The notes under the pieces are model-generated. The model had not been told where the DNA came from, made no database searches, and saw only the letters and a list, made by a program, of their open reading frames with translations. Of a DNA stretch of 64,000 nucleotides, positions 11,184 to 22,307 are shown in pieces (positions within the stretch are counted from its first letter, which is position 1; each line of letters starts with the position of its first letter). Source of the stretch: Sipunculus nudus (Eukaryota > Annelida > Sipuncula > Golfingiida > Sipunculidae); NCBI GenBank assembly GCA_026874595.1, contig CM049310.1:54191058-54255057 (forward strand), in the 5' to 3' direction. Made by a program: the position numbers and the translations under genes.

Positions 11184-14100
11184 TTACGGTAGAAGTGTAA
11201 TGTCAGATTCACAGGCACTTCCGTCGCCTAGCGACCTGCGTGCAAAGTCTACACTTGATTGGTCAGAACCAACGGGTGGCGGCATCTCCATGACAACGGC
11301 CGCCTCCACACTTTCAGCAGACGTCCTGGACACAGCACCGAACTCTGTTTCCGCGGATGTTCTTCGCTCGTCACTAAACTCTACACTGAGCCGGACTGGC
11401 TTGCTGATCTTTGGAGCCGGGGCCATGTGACGTAACACTTCATCAGTCACGATGGTATCCTTGGTAACAGCTGTACTCACATTGTCTTTCCCGACATCAT
11501 CCCCGTAAATCTTTGCCAAGGCTTTCAAAGTCTCAGGTTTCATTATGCTAGTTCTTGTACTCCCTCCTTTGTCTGAAGAGCCCTCTGCCGCTAGGAGGCG
11601 TTGTGGTTGCTCTCTAACATCATTGCGACAGTACCGGTTGACTAAGAGTGAGATCACGAAGCCGACTGCAATAGCGGATAAACACCAGACGATTAGCAAG
11701 GCCACGCCACCTGCTTTGGTCTGCATGAAATTCTCTGAAAGAACAAAAATTATAAATTAAAAATAAATCCCACAGTTCCAAAAAAAGTGTACAGGACTTC
11801 TAGATATATCCCTGAAAAAAGCTGCCAGCTTCAACAATTATCTTGAGTAAATATCTTTCCTGATTGTTTACAAAGTGCATTATCTTCAGGCCCATAACTT
11901 CAAGAAATTACACAATAATGACCTAATTTCTGGCATTTGCATAGGAAACAAGTTTTCTGAAAAACAGGGACTCAGTTTTGGGTTTTTTTAGAACTTAAGG
12001 ACATCAATCTGTATGTTGAATTTTTTATTCGAAGGTCCAACGGTTTCAAAACGGGCCCTGTCAACGGCGGACGCCCGGACTGACGGACAAAGGACCATCA
12101 GTATAGCTCAGATGACTTAGTCAGTTGAGCTAAAAAAAAACAGTAAAATTTCAACCGCGAAAAAAAGTTATAATAACAGAATGACCTTCAGTTTACAAAC
12201 ACGATGACTAAGACCCTGTCAATAAAATAAACATGAAAAAGTTCTGCAGAAGCTTCAGCAGTTTCTGAGGTTTTTTTTCCGTTCCCTTATCAATTAAGAT
12301 TAGGTAAACGTATTAGAATGCAAGTTTGTTATGTGATGGGAGCATTGTTGCATGCAGCGACTGCGCCCTCGTTTGATTGGCTGCTGCAAGGTGTGACGTC
12401 ACAGACAATTTAGAAATGACAAATCTAGCAATAAATGTTGTTTTTATTCTTCCCTGAAAATTCGGGGTGATAAATACTAAGCTTTTGATAAGATCTAGAA
12501 TTATAAGTTACAGGGGTTTGCTCTTTGGCAGACGCCACTGCCGAGTTAACAGTGGTCATATAAATTGGCCGACGGCGTTTTAATAAATCGCACTAACTGA
12601 TTTTTTAAATACATAGAAAGCTGTTTTCCTTTCAGAAATTAGGTTCAGTTTATGCAAAATCAATATTAATATTTTTACAGGTGTTATAAGAAAATTACGG
12701 AGCCCGGGAGACGACATGGTGAAAAATATTTATTAATTCGTGCGCATGAATTACTAATCCGCGCGCACGAATAACTAATCCGTGCGCACGAATTTCAAAT
12801 TCGTGGTCACGAATTACTAATTCGTGCGCACGAATTAATAGGTGTGAAAAATATATTTCCAAGGTGGAAAAAATATTTATTAATTCGTGCGCACGAATTA
12901 CTAATCCGTGCACATGAATTACTAATCCGTGCGCACGAATTAGTAATTCGTGCGCACGAATTAGTGACCGATGAGAACAGCTCTCTTATGTTGCTGGCTC
13001 AATGTTCATTGGCTACTAATTCGTGCGCATGAGTTATTAATTCGTGCGCACGAATTACTAGCTAATGAGAAGCAAGCACACATCGACTCAGTCTAGGCAC
13101 AGGCTGGCAGTATCAGCGGGCACACACGGTTGTCAAAATGGAGCCCAGCGCCTTCCGACAGTTCCATGACTTCCTACCTTGGAAAATTCGGAACTCTGTA
13201 TACTGAAGATACTTAAAGAATATAAATATAAAACTCACAGACCCAGTTGCCGTGCATGGTGGAAAATTTCTTAGGCTTTCTCTTGTAAAAAAAAAAAAAA
13301 CAAAACAAAAACAACAACCAACCTTATAATCGTTTGGGCATAATGGGAACATTATTATAGATAAAGCCGATCAGGCTGAAATTTTTAACAGACATTTTGC
13401 TTCACAAAGTAACTACAGTTACAGTTCCCAATCGCCATTGACAATGATACTAAATTGCAAATTACACATAAACTAGGTGAAATGAACTTCACAGAACTTC
13501 TCATGTCATATTTGGGATTCGCTTTCCTGACAGGAATACATACACATGATATGTTTGAAAGCAAATAAGCGTTTGGAAATTTTGAAAAAATTATAAATTC
13601 CATTTCTCTTTGAAAGTTTTAGATCGTATATGTACAAATCATTAATACGTTTAGTACTGGAGTGTTGTGTTGTAATATTTAACAATTGTTCTGTCAGCCA
13701 GTCATACCAGCTGGAGAGTATACAACGGAAAGCATGTTTAACATGTACTGGAGCGCTCTCTACTTCCAGCACTGGAGCTATGGTAAAAGAGCTATAATGG
13801 TCAAGTATAAAAATAAGAAGAGAGCTGGCTATACAATCCACATTTTATGAAATGATTAACGGACTAGCTCCAAATTATCTGCTAATATATTAACTCAAAC
13901 GTCTCATGCTCAGCCCTATACAGTCCGCGCAAATCGCTTTTCTTTCCTTCCAATTTTCTTTTCTTTCCTTTCAATTGCCTTCAAATTTTTTAACAGTGTC
14001 CTATAATTGAGTCTACTTCAATCGATTCCTTTAAGGAAAATGTTCGTGACTATTTAAACCCTGCCTCTCGAGAAATATACAGTTATTATTGCGACAATCA

Positions 14101-14317
14101 TCGTCAACATGAAATTATCCATACTCGGTTATGACTAGGTGCCAGTTACTTAAATCAATACCTATTTTCAATTGGAAAGACTGATGGTTATAATCTAATT
14201 GATATGCTCGATATGGACTGAGACGTTTATTTTTATTGTATTACGCCTACCAATAATAATATATGTATAGTTATCAGTGTATGTGGAATGTCAATCTGTA
14301 TTAACGTATATTATGTA

Positions 14318-14384
<67 letters not shown>

Positions 14385-16216
14385 TATCGTGTGTGAATAT
14401 ATGTGCACTTTTCTAATCTGATCATTTATATATACATATATACATTCATGTTAATTTTTCACTTTCTTTTAATTTATATGCAGGAGAGCAGTTGCATTAG
14501 CCTTATCGGCTACTTTGTTATCCTATTGAAATAAATATTTTTCCACCTTGGAAATATATTTTTCACACCTAGTAATTCGTGCGCACGGAGTAGTAATTCG
14601 TGCGCACGGAGTAGTAATTCATGCGCACGGATTAGTAATTCGTGCGCACGAATTAATAAATATTTTTTCCACCTTGGAAATTTATTTTTTTCACACCGAG
14701 TAATTCGTGCGCACGAATCAGTAATTCGTAGCACGGATTAGTAATTTGTGCGCACGAATGAATAAATATTTTTCACCATGTCATCTCCCGGGCTCCGTAG
14801 AAAATATAATACATTTGCATTCACCTAAAGCTGGCAATAATCATGCAGCTGGTACGGCACTTAGGTCAATTTCCATAACCAGTTAAATATAATACCATCT
14901 CTATAGATGGACCCATACTTCGATCGAATTATCCATGGCAACCACTCTTTCTTGGGCACAAAGACACCAGGTTTACGCGTTAAACATCCCATTAGATTCG
15001 GTCAGAGCGGCATCATTGATCTTAATGCAAACACCGTTTCATATTGTCCAATATGCAATATTAATGTAGAATTGCTGGCCACTGGACAAGTATCCTTCCC
15101 GTTTGCTCTGCATCCCTGGTCAATGTCTTTATCATACACACTGGCGTATCCTCCTCTTAATTTAACAATGATAGGGTACTAATCATGGGCGACAGGCAAA
15201 GGTAAAATTAGTAACCTTGTAGGTAACCTACTAACTCATAAAAAGGTATAGGATTAACTGAAAAAAAAAACCTACAAGGGTGAACAGACACGGGAGACCA
15301 GGGCAATTCATTATGGCACGATTGGCTGGATTTTGTCGGTATTACATTACAGTCCTTCCCAGTTTAGACTAGAAATTATATTATACATTATCCCTTCTTA
15401 TGCCATTAATTATTCCAGATTAACCAATCTAATCTGCTTTCAGCCTTTTGTTAATGTTTCTGCCGAAATCCAGCAGGCTCAAACGTGTTTCTGCATAAAC
15501 ATGCATGTGCATGCAGGTTGAACTGTTTCTGTCGAAATCCAGCGATCCTGATCTGTTTCTGTGCAACTCCTGCAGGCTGCAATGCATTTCTGTGAAAATT
15601 CTACAGACAAATGCATATTTCTGTGGAAGTCCTGTGAATCTTTCTTTTTCTCTAGCAGTCTTGCTAACTGGGCGGTGTATTGCAAGAAAAATGTTTCTTC
15701 AAGATACTTGTTGACTTGATACTGATAGAGTTATCTAGGAACTTACCTGCTTATATATATGAAATAATATGGTTACCAGGGGCGGATACAGGAATTTAGA
15801 ATGGGGGGGGCACGAATGCCACGAAGCGGGTGAGCCGCGGCACGAAGCGCCGAGGGGGGGGGGGGGATTGGGAGCACCCCTCCCAGGTGTAGATTTTTTT
15901 TTTTAAATTTAGGTTGTAATCGTACAATCCGGGGTAGCTTAAATGCATTTTAAAGCAAGACATACATTGCAACTGGAAGCCTTGCGATGTACTATGAGCC
16001 CCCCCCCCCCCCCCCCCCCCCGATATCTTTGGCTAGGTCCCCCCCCCCTTAAATCCGCTCCTGGTTACCGATGATGAGCCTGACCGTACTAAGTGAGGCG
16101 ACCTATTGTCAAGAATATAATCAATCGAGTTGCTCACCGGTTTGCCCTTGACAGAGTCCGAGGTGCAGCCAGAGGAGCGCAACCTGACACTGTCCCATGA
16201 CGACGGAGGACGACAT
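11184..16216 (-). CDS. single-pass membrane protein, signal-peptide exon plus TM/cytoplasmic exon
   Basis: Two minus-strand exons. Exon 1 spans 16138-16217 after a T-rich acceptor (ATG at 16214-16216); it encodes a signal peptide (VALLWLHLGLCQG core) and ends at CCG|GTGAGC in phase 1. Exon 2 spans 11184-11734 after TTGTTCTTTCAG and begins AG|AAT|TTC|ATG, so joined codon 27 is G+AG (Glu). The product would be 209 aa. The mature ectodomain would be under 15 residues, followed by a helix at about 36-57 (GGVALLIVWCLSAIAVGFV) and a roughly 150-residue Ser/Thr-rich acidic tail without a recognised catalytic domain. Phase-1 boundaries are typical of extracellular modules, so one or more 1-1 exons between the two may have been missed; I found none. 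Exon 2 is the better supported half. The intron carries transposable elements. Function is unknown; receptor-tail-like. Confidence 0.6.
12061..12140 (+). repeat. dispersed repeat tail, second copy
   Basis: GGACGCCCGGACTGACGGAC, then CTCAGATGACTTAGTCAG and GAGCTAAAAAA, matching the ordered motifs at 6231-6313. Lies in the intron of the 11184-16216 gene. Confidence 0.55.
12735..13054. repeat. palindrome array, left (about 11 motifs)
   Basis: Roughly 21-bp spaced copies of the self-complementary AATTCGTGCGCACGAATT and one- or two-base variants (TCCGTGCGCACGAA, TTCGTGCGCATGAA). Each motif can form its own hairpin. Confidence 0.85.
13700..14180 (+). mobile_element. decayed non-LTR reverse transcriptase 3' fragment
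   Basis: Translating plus-strand frames with shifts gives hallmark C-terminal RT patches of CR1/L2/Jockey-like LINEs: LES-IQRKA-like, KEL-WSSLK, then YEMINGLAPNYL, then an SFFP-like stretch, SIDSFKENVRDY and an HTRL-like block. Several stops and frameshifts are present. It lies wholly inside the 12698-14797 TIR element. The clade is uncertain. Confidence 0.55.
14320..14382. repeat. (TA)n microsatellite
   Basis: About 63 bp of uninterrupted TA dinucleotide. Confidence 0.95.
14575..14758. repeat. palindrome array, right (about 7 motifs)
   Basis: Same GTGCGCAC palindromes as at 12735-13054, at about 21-bp spacing, immediately inside the right terminal inverted repeat. Confidence 0.85.
14907..15182. 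other. open frames on both strands, unassigned
   Basis: A 91-codon plus-strand frame starts right after CATCTCTATAG and contains a CPIC motif. The opposite strand has an open stretch after CCCATGATTAG with two cysteines and an NST site, but its phase (0) does not fit the exons of the surrounding minus-strand gene. Base composition is less AT-rich than its surroundings. It may be an exon or chance; I cannot decide. Confidence 0.2.
15777..16063. mobile_element. 287-bp short TIR element, CAGGGGCGGAT ends
   Basis: The left end is CAGGGGCGGATAC; the right end is the complement of CAGGAGCGGATTTAAG. GTTAC flanks both ends (15772-15776 and 16064-16068), a possible 5-bp target duplication. Because GTTAC/GTAAC nearly extends the inverted repeat, the exact boundary is ambiguous. 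The interior holds poly-G (15854-15866) and poly-C (15999-16021, 23 bp) runs able to pair with each other. A similar left-end motif occurs at about 43107. Confidence 0.7.
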
Positions 16217-17190
16217 TCTGAAAAAAAAGATTCACTTTTAAAACTATAAATATAAGTTAAAGTTTAGCCGCTGTAAGGTGGATGTTTTATACTGTGGTTT
16301 TCGCTATCCTGCAGGGTTACTTCTGTTGCGCTGCCCTGAACATCCATCCGTCGCATGTTATAATGGCATCGTATCTTAAAAATAACAGACACCTTTTGAA
16401 TTGGCCTTCTGGCAGGAAAGCGGAATAAAATTGCAGCTGCAATGATGAAAATTAAACACTCTCTTTATACAGGAATGTGTTTTTATACAGGAGTGTGAAG
16501 CATAAATGTAATTATCACCTTAACATGTGCCTATGGCAGTTCCAGGTATGCGACAATGGGTGTTCGATAACTACTATACAGGTCACAGACAGAATTAGCA
16601 AGTGTTGTGCACAAGTGGAAGAACATTAGCACTCAGAGGTTGCATAAACATTATTGCACTCAACCTGTCCATTCATCCCAAGATGCTATTACATAATTCG
16701 TTAACAAGTATTTCAAATGCTTTCCGAATAAATCACGTCTCCGCCCACAGGCACATCCGATTCAACGTGGGCTTTGGTCAATATTGTCGTGTTGGTATAT
16801 GTACTATATACATATGACTTTGTGCATGTATGTATGTATTTTAACTCTAGAGATGTCGGGTGGCAGATCCAACCATTTCATCATATTAAAAACAGTCCTA
16901 GGACGTACACACCGACGTGGAGCAAAGAAAATCCGTATTCTTGTTTCAAAACTTTATGAATGTCAAATTAATGTTAACTTCTTCATGGAAAAGTTAAGGT
17001 CCGTCTGTTCATCTGTTTCTACTGCTTCGCGCTGGTGTGTGTGTCAGTAATTTAAGGGATACAGCTGTAGGTAGTGCATGAAATATGTATTGCTAACCGG
17101 CAGTTAATACTTGCCATGACCATCAGAAGACATGTTTTTCTTGTGCCACCTGTAGGCAAAATATATTAAAAGGGTATATTGTTTTCAAAC

Positions 17191-17277
17191 AATAGGTCAT
17201 ATTAAGCTTCCACTTGAGTTCCCGTTTTATCGACCTCGATTAAGCGGGAACAAAGTACAAGCTTAATATGGCCTATT
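17191..17277. repeat. perfect-ended 87-bp foldback
   Basis: The arm AATAGGTCATATTAAGCTT is matched by its inverted copy ending at 17277 (one mismatch). Pairing continues inward through GTTCCCG/CGGGAAC to a central ATCGACCTCGAT loop. No flanking duplication was identified. Confidence 0.75.
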
Positions 17278-17646
17278 ATTTTATGAGTTTAGTCAGCACT
17301 GCCCAGCACTAAGGCTCATGGGTATAAGCACCCTAACCACTACATGTTACTACCGTCACCTGTCCGGCTTTTAATGATGGATGTCGTATTAAATAGCTTT
17401 TATTGCCTGGGAGGAAGAAATCAATACAGTAATCCCGGGCATTCAATGTTATGAACAAACTGATTTCGGTCAAACAGTTCATATTACAGAGCCCAAGCAT
17501 AAAATCCTATTCTGTATGATGTTAAGCTCAGCGTTGGTCCGTCGTGCAACAACCGCATTGATTGAAAGCTTACATCATGATCAGAGAACTGACCTTTATC
17601 TTTTTTTTCCTCAGGGCTTCAATACTAACACAACAAAGGGACAGTT

Positions 17647-17650
<4 letters not shown>

Positions 17651-17696
<46 letters not shown>
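17651..17696. repeat. (TA)n microsatellite
   Basis: About 46 bp of TA dinucleotide. Confidence 0.95.
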
Positions 17697-17699
<3 letters not shown>

Positions 17700-17849
17700 G
17701 AGGGTCACTTAAAACGTTTGGGAACACGTTATTGGAAATTTTGACAAATTTCAATTTGATTTTAAAAAGTTTTATATTATAAGCTTTGTTAAATTAAGCA
17801 TCACATCATAATTTGATGATTTGGGTGTGGTCCAAAAAAAGGTTCTCTT

Positions 17850-18035
17850 GTCCTTAACTTTGCCACCAGGTGCTAGAAACAAGCGTAATTCCGCTCTGCT
17901 CTGCTGATTCACGTCCCCTTACCATAAAAAACTCTCATCGCAAATTTATTCCCGCCTGCATATCTCCCAGTTTCTCGAAAAGGCTTACGGGAACTGCGAT
18001 TTTGCGTACAGACTTGAAGGCTGGTATACCAATAT
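17850..18035 (+). repeat. dispersed repeat, copy 2
   Basis: Diverged partner of 8095-8290 in the same orientation, sharing the CTTAACTTTGCC, CTCCCAGTTTCTCGAAA and GCGTACA blocks. Confidence 0.5.
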
Positions 18036-18245
18036 CATGACAGAACAGATAACTACGAATTCTCTCACCGTATTTCTTTATCTATAAATCAATCTTTATC
18101 TATAAATCAATAGCATGTTATTTTTCATAACGCACTGGTGAAATGAGTACAAGTCAAATTTTATGGGTCAACATAATGTTTGCGTATATTTACATATCAG
18201 TTCGTCTATAATGTCCCCTTGTTCCTTCAATTGTCTGTCAGATTA

Positions 18246-18485
18246 AGGAAAAAAAGGTATGGTTCTCAGGCACAGCCCGCGTCAGTCTTAACCACCCGCA
18301 TCAAAAGTGTTTAGTTTTTATTTTCATCTTTCAAGAAGTTAAAAATTGAAAAAATAATACAACTTTTATCAGATTTCCTTTTTTCTGTAGTGCTTTTTTT
18401 TTTTTTTTTTTTGTTTAGCAAAAATATTCTGTTAATATCATGCTTTTCCCGATCATATGACATCGATACATACAAAAAACTGACA
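18246..18485 (+). mobile_element. truncated copy of the GGTTCTCAGGCAC MITE family
   Basis: The left end (GGTATGGTTCTCAGGCAC) and interior (TTTTCATCTTTCAAGAAG, CATGCTTTTCCCGATCAT) match the complete element at 53856-54156. The right terminal repeat is missing here. Confidence 0.75.
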
Positions 18486-18800
18486 TTCAGTCCTTTCCAG
18501 ATCATGTACATATATAAGCAGCCCCAGTCGCTCGAAAGAACAATTGCAACTGTTGTCGTGGTATAGGTGTAGGTGTGACCCCCTCAATGATTGTGTAAGC
18601 GTTACGTCATGCAGCTTAAGAATTCTCAATAGAGGTCAGACCCCCGTCGTATGAAGAAGATTAAATACGCTACACCAGTATCATACTCCGTCGCAAGAAG
18701 CACTCTCGATTTGCCAAGTTTCACATTTAAAATACAGCGAAAGAACCCCTCCAAAAGATTGTCATCCCCATTGGTTATCAGTATATTTCCTCTACGGAGC

Positions 18801-19399
18801 GAGTATAGATTCCGGTCTACATAGACGGGTTTATGGGTGTATACGGTCGGACGTAATGATGTTTAGGATTCATCACAGGCGCTTGAATCCTTGTTGGTAC
18901 AAATTTTGGCTTTAGAGGTTTGTATCCATTAATTGGTACTTTCATGGCAGGCCCGCACAGATTTTTTTGTCATTTTTTATTGACTTTAAACGACAATTAA
19001 ATAGACTGGTACCCAGCACAATTGAAAGTGCCTAATCAAAAGATAACAAAAAATTCCGTGCGGGCCTACCATGAAAGTTCCAATTAATGGATACAAACCA
19101 GTTGCAAATGAAGATGCCAGCCTTGTGTTTATTTATATAAACAAGTTACTGACAAGCATTATTTACTGGTTTAGCGCTTAGATAAGGGTAGGGATGGTTT
19201 ATATATAGCTGACTGAATACTGTTAAAGCCAAAATTTGTACCAACAAGGATCCAAGCGCCTGTGAATTCATGTAATGGAGAAATATGAGGCATGTCGATG
19301 TCATATCAACAGGCACGTCACGGCTTATGTTGATTACTACTAATATGAGACGGTCCAGTCGTTTACCCATCTTGGAAATGAAGACCGGATTCTATACTC
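18801..19399. repeat. 599-bp imperfect foldback
   Basis: The outer arms GAGTATAGATTCCGGTCT (18801) and AGACCGGATTCTATACTC (19382) pair. Further pairs inward are CACAGGCGCTTG / CAAGCGCCTGTG, GTTGGTACAAATTTTGGCTT and its complement, and TTTGTATCCATTAATTGG with its complement near 19080. The right arm carries extra unpaired sequence, notably at about 19101-19223. Probably a foldback or MITE-type element with later insertions. Confidence 0.75.
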
Positions 19400-21397
19400 A
19401 GGCCTCATCGACTTGCACCTTATTGTTCTCTATCCTTTACGGAGTTCCTTTAACCAATATGTAGCCCAGATTCTAAACTCGCTCACTGTTGGATTATCTG
19501 AAGGTACCCATATTTTGAATACATAATATTACGACTTTAGTACATACAGACTTACCTTAGCTGTTTTCACATGTACCCTTGGTTCGAGGTTACCTCCCAA
19601 CTGGCTCAGCTTGTATATTTCCTCCGTTCCCTCTGGACCTCACAACAAGAGCATATAAAATCCCACAAATAAAAGAAAGGCTTATAAAGTTGTTTCAACG
19701 CACGCTAATTCCAAAGAAGCCAACGGTTCTCAACAGAACTCCGCAAGCGTTCCACAAGGTAAATTTTTACCTTCGACAAATCTCACAGTGCACAGGGCAA
19801 GTCTTTCTCTTGGTCCTTCTCACAATACCTGCCTGTGTTTATAGTACTCAGCTAGCGGATTTATTGAGGGTAGAGTATTGGTCATGGCTGATGGAGCGTG
19901 AAACGATCCTGGCCCTGGTGTGCTGTTACTAATCTCCACGAGTGTGCGCGGGCAACAGGGACCGACGTGCACGCGGCAACGTGGTAGTCGTGATCTACAG
20001 ATCGATGTCATGCGAGCGTTCACCAGTGACCACTTATCTGAGCTATTAGCTCACGCAAATGCATTATTGACACAGGTGGGCGGCAGGTACTGGTCGTGTG
20101 TCAATGGTTATAAACACGAGAGAGACAGATAGAGAGAGAGAGGAGATGGATAATGCTGACACAGTCGTAACACTGAAGTAATCAGGGAGACAGACCCCGG
20201 TTTTCACCTTAGGAAGAACAACCATCAGATGGATTTATTCAGCTGTATTCTGTTCTGAACTTTATCATTAAAATTTAAATTTCTTTAATTATAAAATATG
20301 TGGATATTTCAAGTTCCCTTGGTATTTTTTGTTAAAATGTTAAGATCTTGCACTGAATACAATTTAAGTGTGCTAAATCCACTGTAATTGGTCAGCAAAC
20401 TGTATTTCTAATTATAGATTCAGTATTTTAAAATCATTCAATAATTTAAAATATTTAAATATCCTAATATTTTCCTACTTTGCAATTTCAGTAATTTCAG
20501 ACAGATGAAATGTATCTGGCTCGACATAAGCTAAGAATGTTTGCTATGCCAAACTCATCTGGTCTTCTAAAACTCGATTTCGCATTTTTACTTTAAATAC
20601 TTTAAAAAATAATTTTAACATAAAGTGTTGCAAAAATGAAAATACACAAATTTTATTAGCATTTTTTACATTTTTTTGCTAATTATGCACAAATTGGTAA
20701 ATTACACTTTTTATCATATTTCCTCTGTAGACACATTTCTTGGAGTCAATCTTAAAAATATTAAATTGAAATTTAAGAATTATTAATTCTATTTGGTTTA
20801 TATCTAAAAGCAAGCTTTGTTGGACGCTGAATGTTATCCGCCGACGGCGAAGCAGCATGATTTTTTTTTTAAATATTAAATCTGTTCCAAAATGCGTTAA
20901 TCATTAATATGAAGCGATTTAGGAGTCCATGCATTATTATGGGCAAACTGAATGTATGATAGGTGTGTTATGAGGGGTATTTCCGATTCTCTTCTGAAAA
21001 AAATAATTCACTATTGACAAAGGCATAAACGAATGAGGTCTTATTATAAGTATTTAAAGATCTGACCAAAACGTTCAGATCACGATATTCGGCCTTCAGC
21101 GTGAGGACATGCAACAAACCATGCATATTACACATAATACAGCAGTGTTGACTCAGCTGAGACATAAATTGTTGCTCTCAAGAAAACCAGATAATTGTTA
21201 CCTCCATCGGCTTTTGGTTACAGCCTAGCAAGGTATGCTGGGAAGGCTTAGGAGGGGCTGCTCATGGGTTATACCATGGGGATCTATATGGGAACCTCGA
21301 CCAGTCGGTATTTTTAGGTAATTTGCATAGATCCCCTTTTTAATTTGTATGCGATTCCCGTTTCGGGGTTGTGTCGAAGCAGAGGTGAACTCTTCCC
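19400..21397. other. intergenic, no recognised gene
   Basis: No supported exon. A short GA-rich run lies near 20125-20148; 20250-20900 is very AT-rich. Confidence 0.45.
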
Positions 21398-22096
21398 TAC
21401 GCTTTTTACACAGCGCTTTAACTATAGGCCTACTCCCTGTATCGTAACCGCTGTTTGTTATGACCTCGTATCCTGAATCGCTACACCAGAGGGGAGCACT
21501 GTATTTTTGTCCAATCAGATGAGACTTTGTGCTGGAAGACACAACCAAGCGAGGAATACACGGAGCCAATCATGTTCATTTCGTTTTGAGTGACAGCTTA
21601 TCGCCCCGGTAACTGTCTGAACAGGCCACAGGCTCAGAGAGAATTGCCCCAGACGTGGTTTGCTTAGGGCCTTGGGCACATAGGATGCCCGGCCGGTGAG
21701 TTGTAATTCAAACGAGACGTAACAACAAAGGCTGCGTGCACACCTCGCTGGCTGGTTTCAGTTCTGCAGACAACAGATACATGGCTCCTCTAACACAGTC
21801 ATAATGTCATAATCGAATTGGTCAATGATGCGAGAATACAGAGGGAGCAATTAAAATTCGACCGTAAACTATCATCAAACGGCGCTTGAAGCGCAGCAAT
21901 GGGCGGAGCCAGGTTGCCTGTCGAGTGTTTGTTTATTGGCATCTGGTTTGCTGCTTGTCACATCATACGCACATTTTTTTAAGCGGACAACGAACCGCCA
22001 TATGGTGTCTAAATATATCATAAACGGTCAAAGCTGGCAGCGTGAATATCAGTTGCTTCTTTAGAAGCGCAAGATTTCCGCTGCCTCGAGAGCGTA
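21398..22096 (-). mobile_element. TACGCTC-ended MITE-like element, copy 1
   Basis: Inverted relative to copy 2 at 22308-23012 and copy 3 at 27070-27659. Read on the minus strand it begins TACGCTCTCGAGGCAGCGG and ends in GCGCTGTGTAAAAAGCGTA. The element ends are short inverted repeats (TACGCTC). TA may be the target duplication. Apparent open frames inside are shared by all copies and are not domain-like. Confidence 0.75.
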
Positions 22097-22307
22097 CTCT
22101 CCCCCATACGTGTTCGGACTACATTCCAGGAATTCTGATTGCTCGGGCTATTTCCTTTCCAGATCAACAAAAATATATCATTGATGTCGGTGCCCGGAGC
22201 ACAAAAAGGGCTCGACATTAACTTTTAAAAGCAATTCCCAGTCGGGCAAGTAACATTTAGCTTGTACTTGCCCTACATGAATTTTTACTTGTCCTTTAAA
22301 ACATATT

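Larger units (their letters stand above)
12698..14797. mobile_element. 2.1-kb TIR element with palindrome arrays, TA target duplication
   Basis: Ends are inverted copies: CGGAGCCCGGGAGACGACAT on the left and its near-perfect complement on the right, continuing through GGTGAAAAATATTTATT. TA directly flanks both ends (12696-12697 and 14798-14799). Clusters of a GTGCGCAC palindrome lie just inside each end, and a CCAAGGTGGAAA block is repeated in inverted orientation. No transposase frame is visible, so it appears non-autonomous. The TA duplication is compatible with Tc1/mariner-type mobilisation, but the superfamily is not proven. Confidence 0.8.

Noticed and set aside
21225-21569. Protein-like frame starting MAPCIPRLVV, repeated at 22841-23023
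   Set aside because: The similarity is due to copies of the same MITE-like element; the frame is broken in the third copy.
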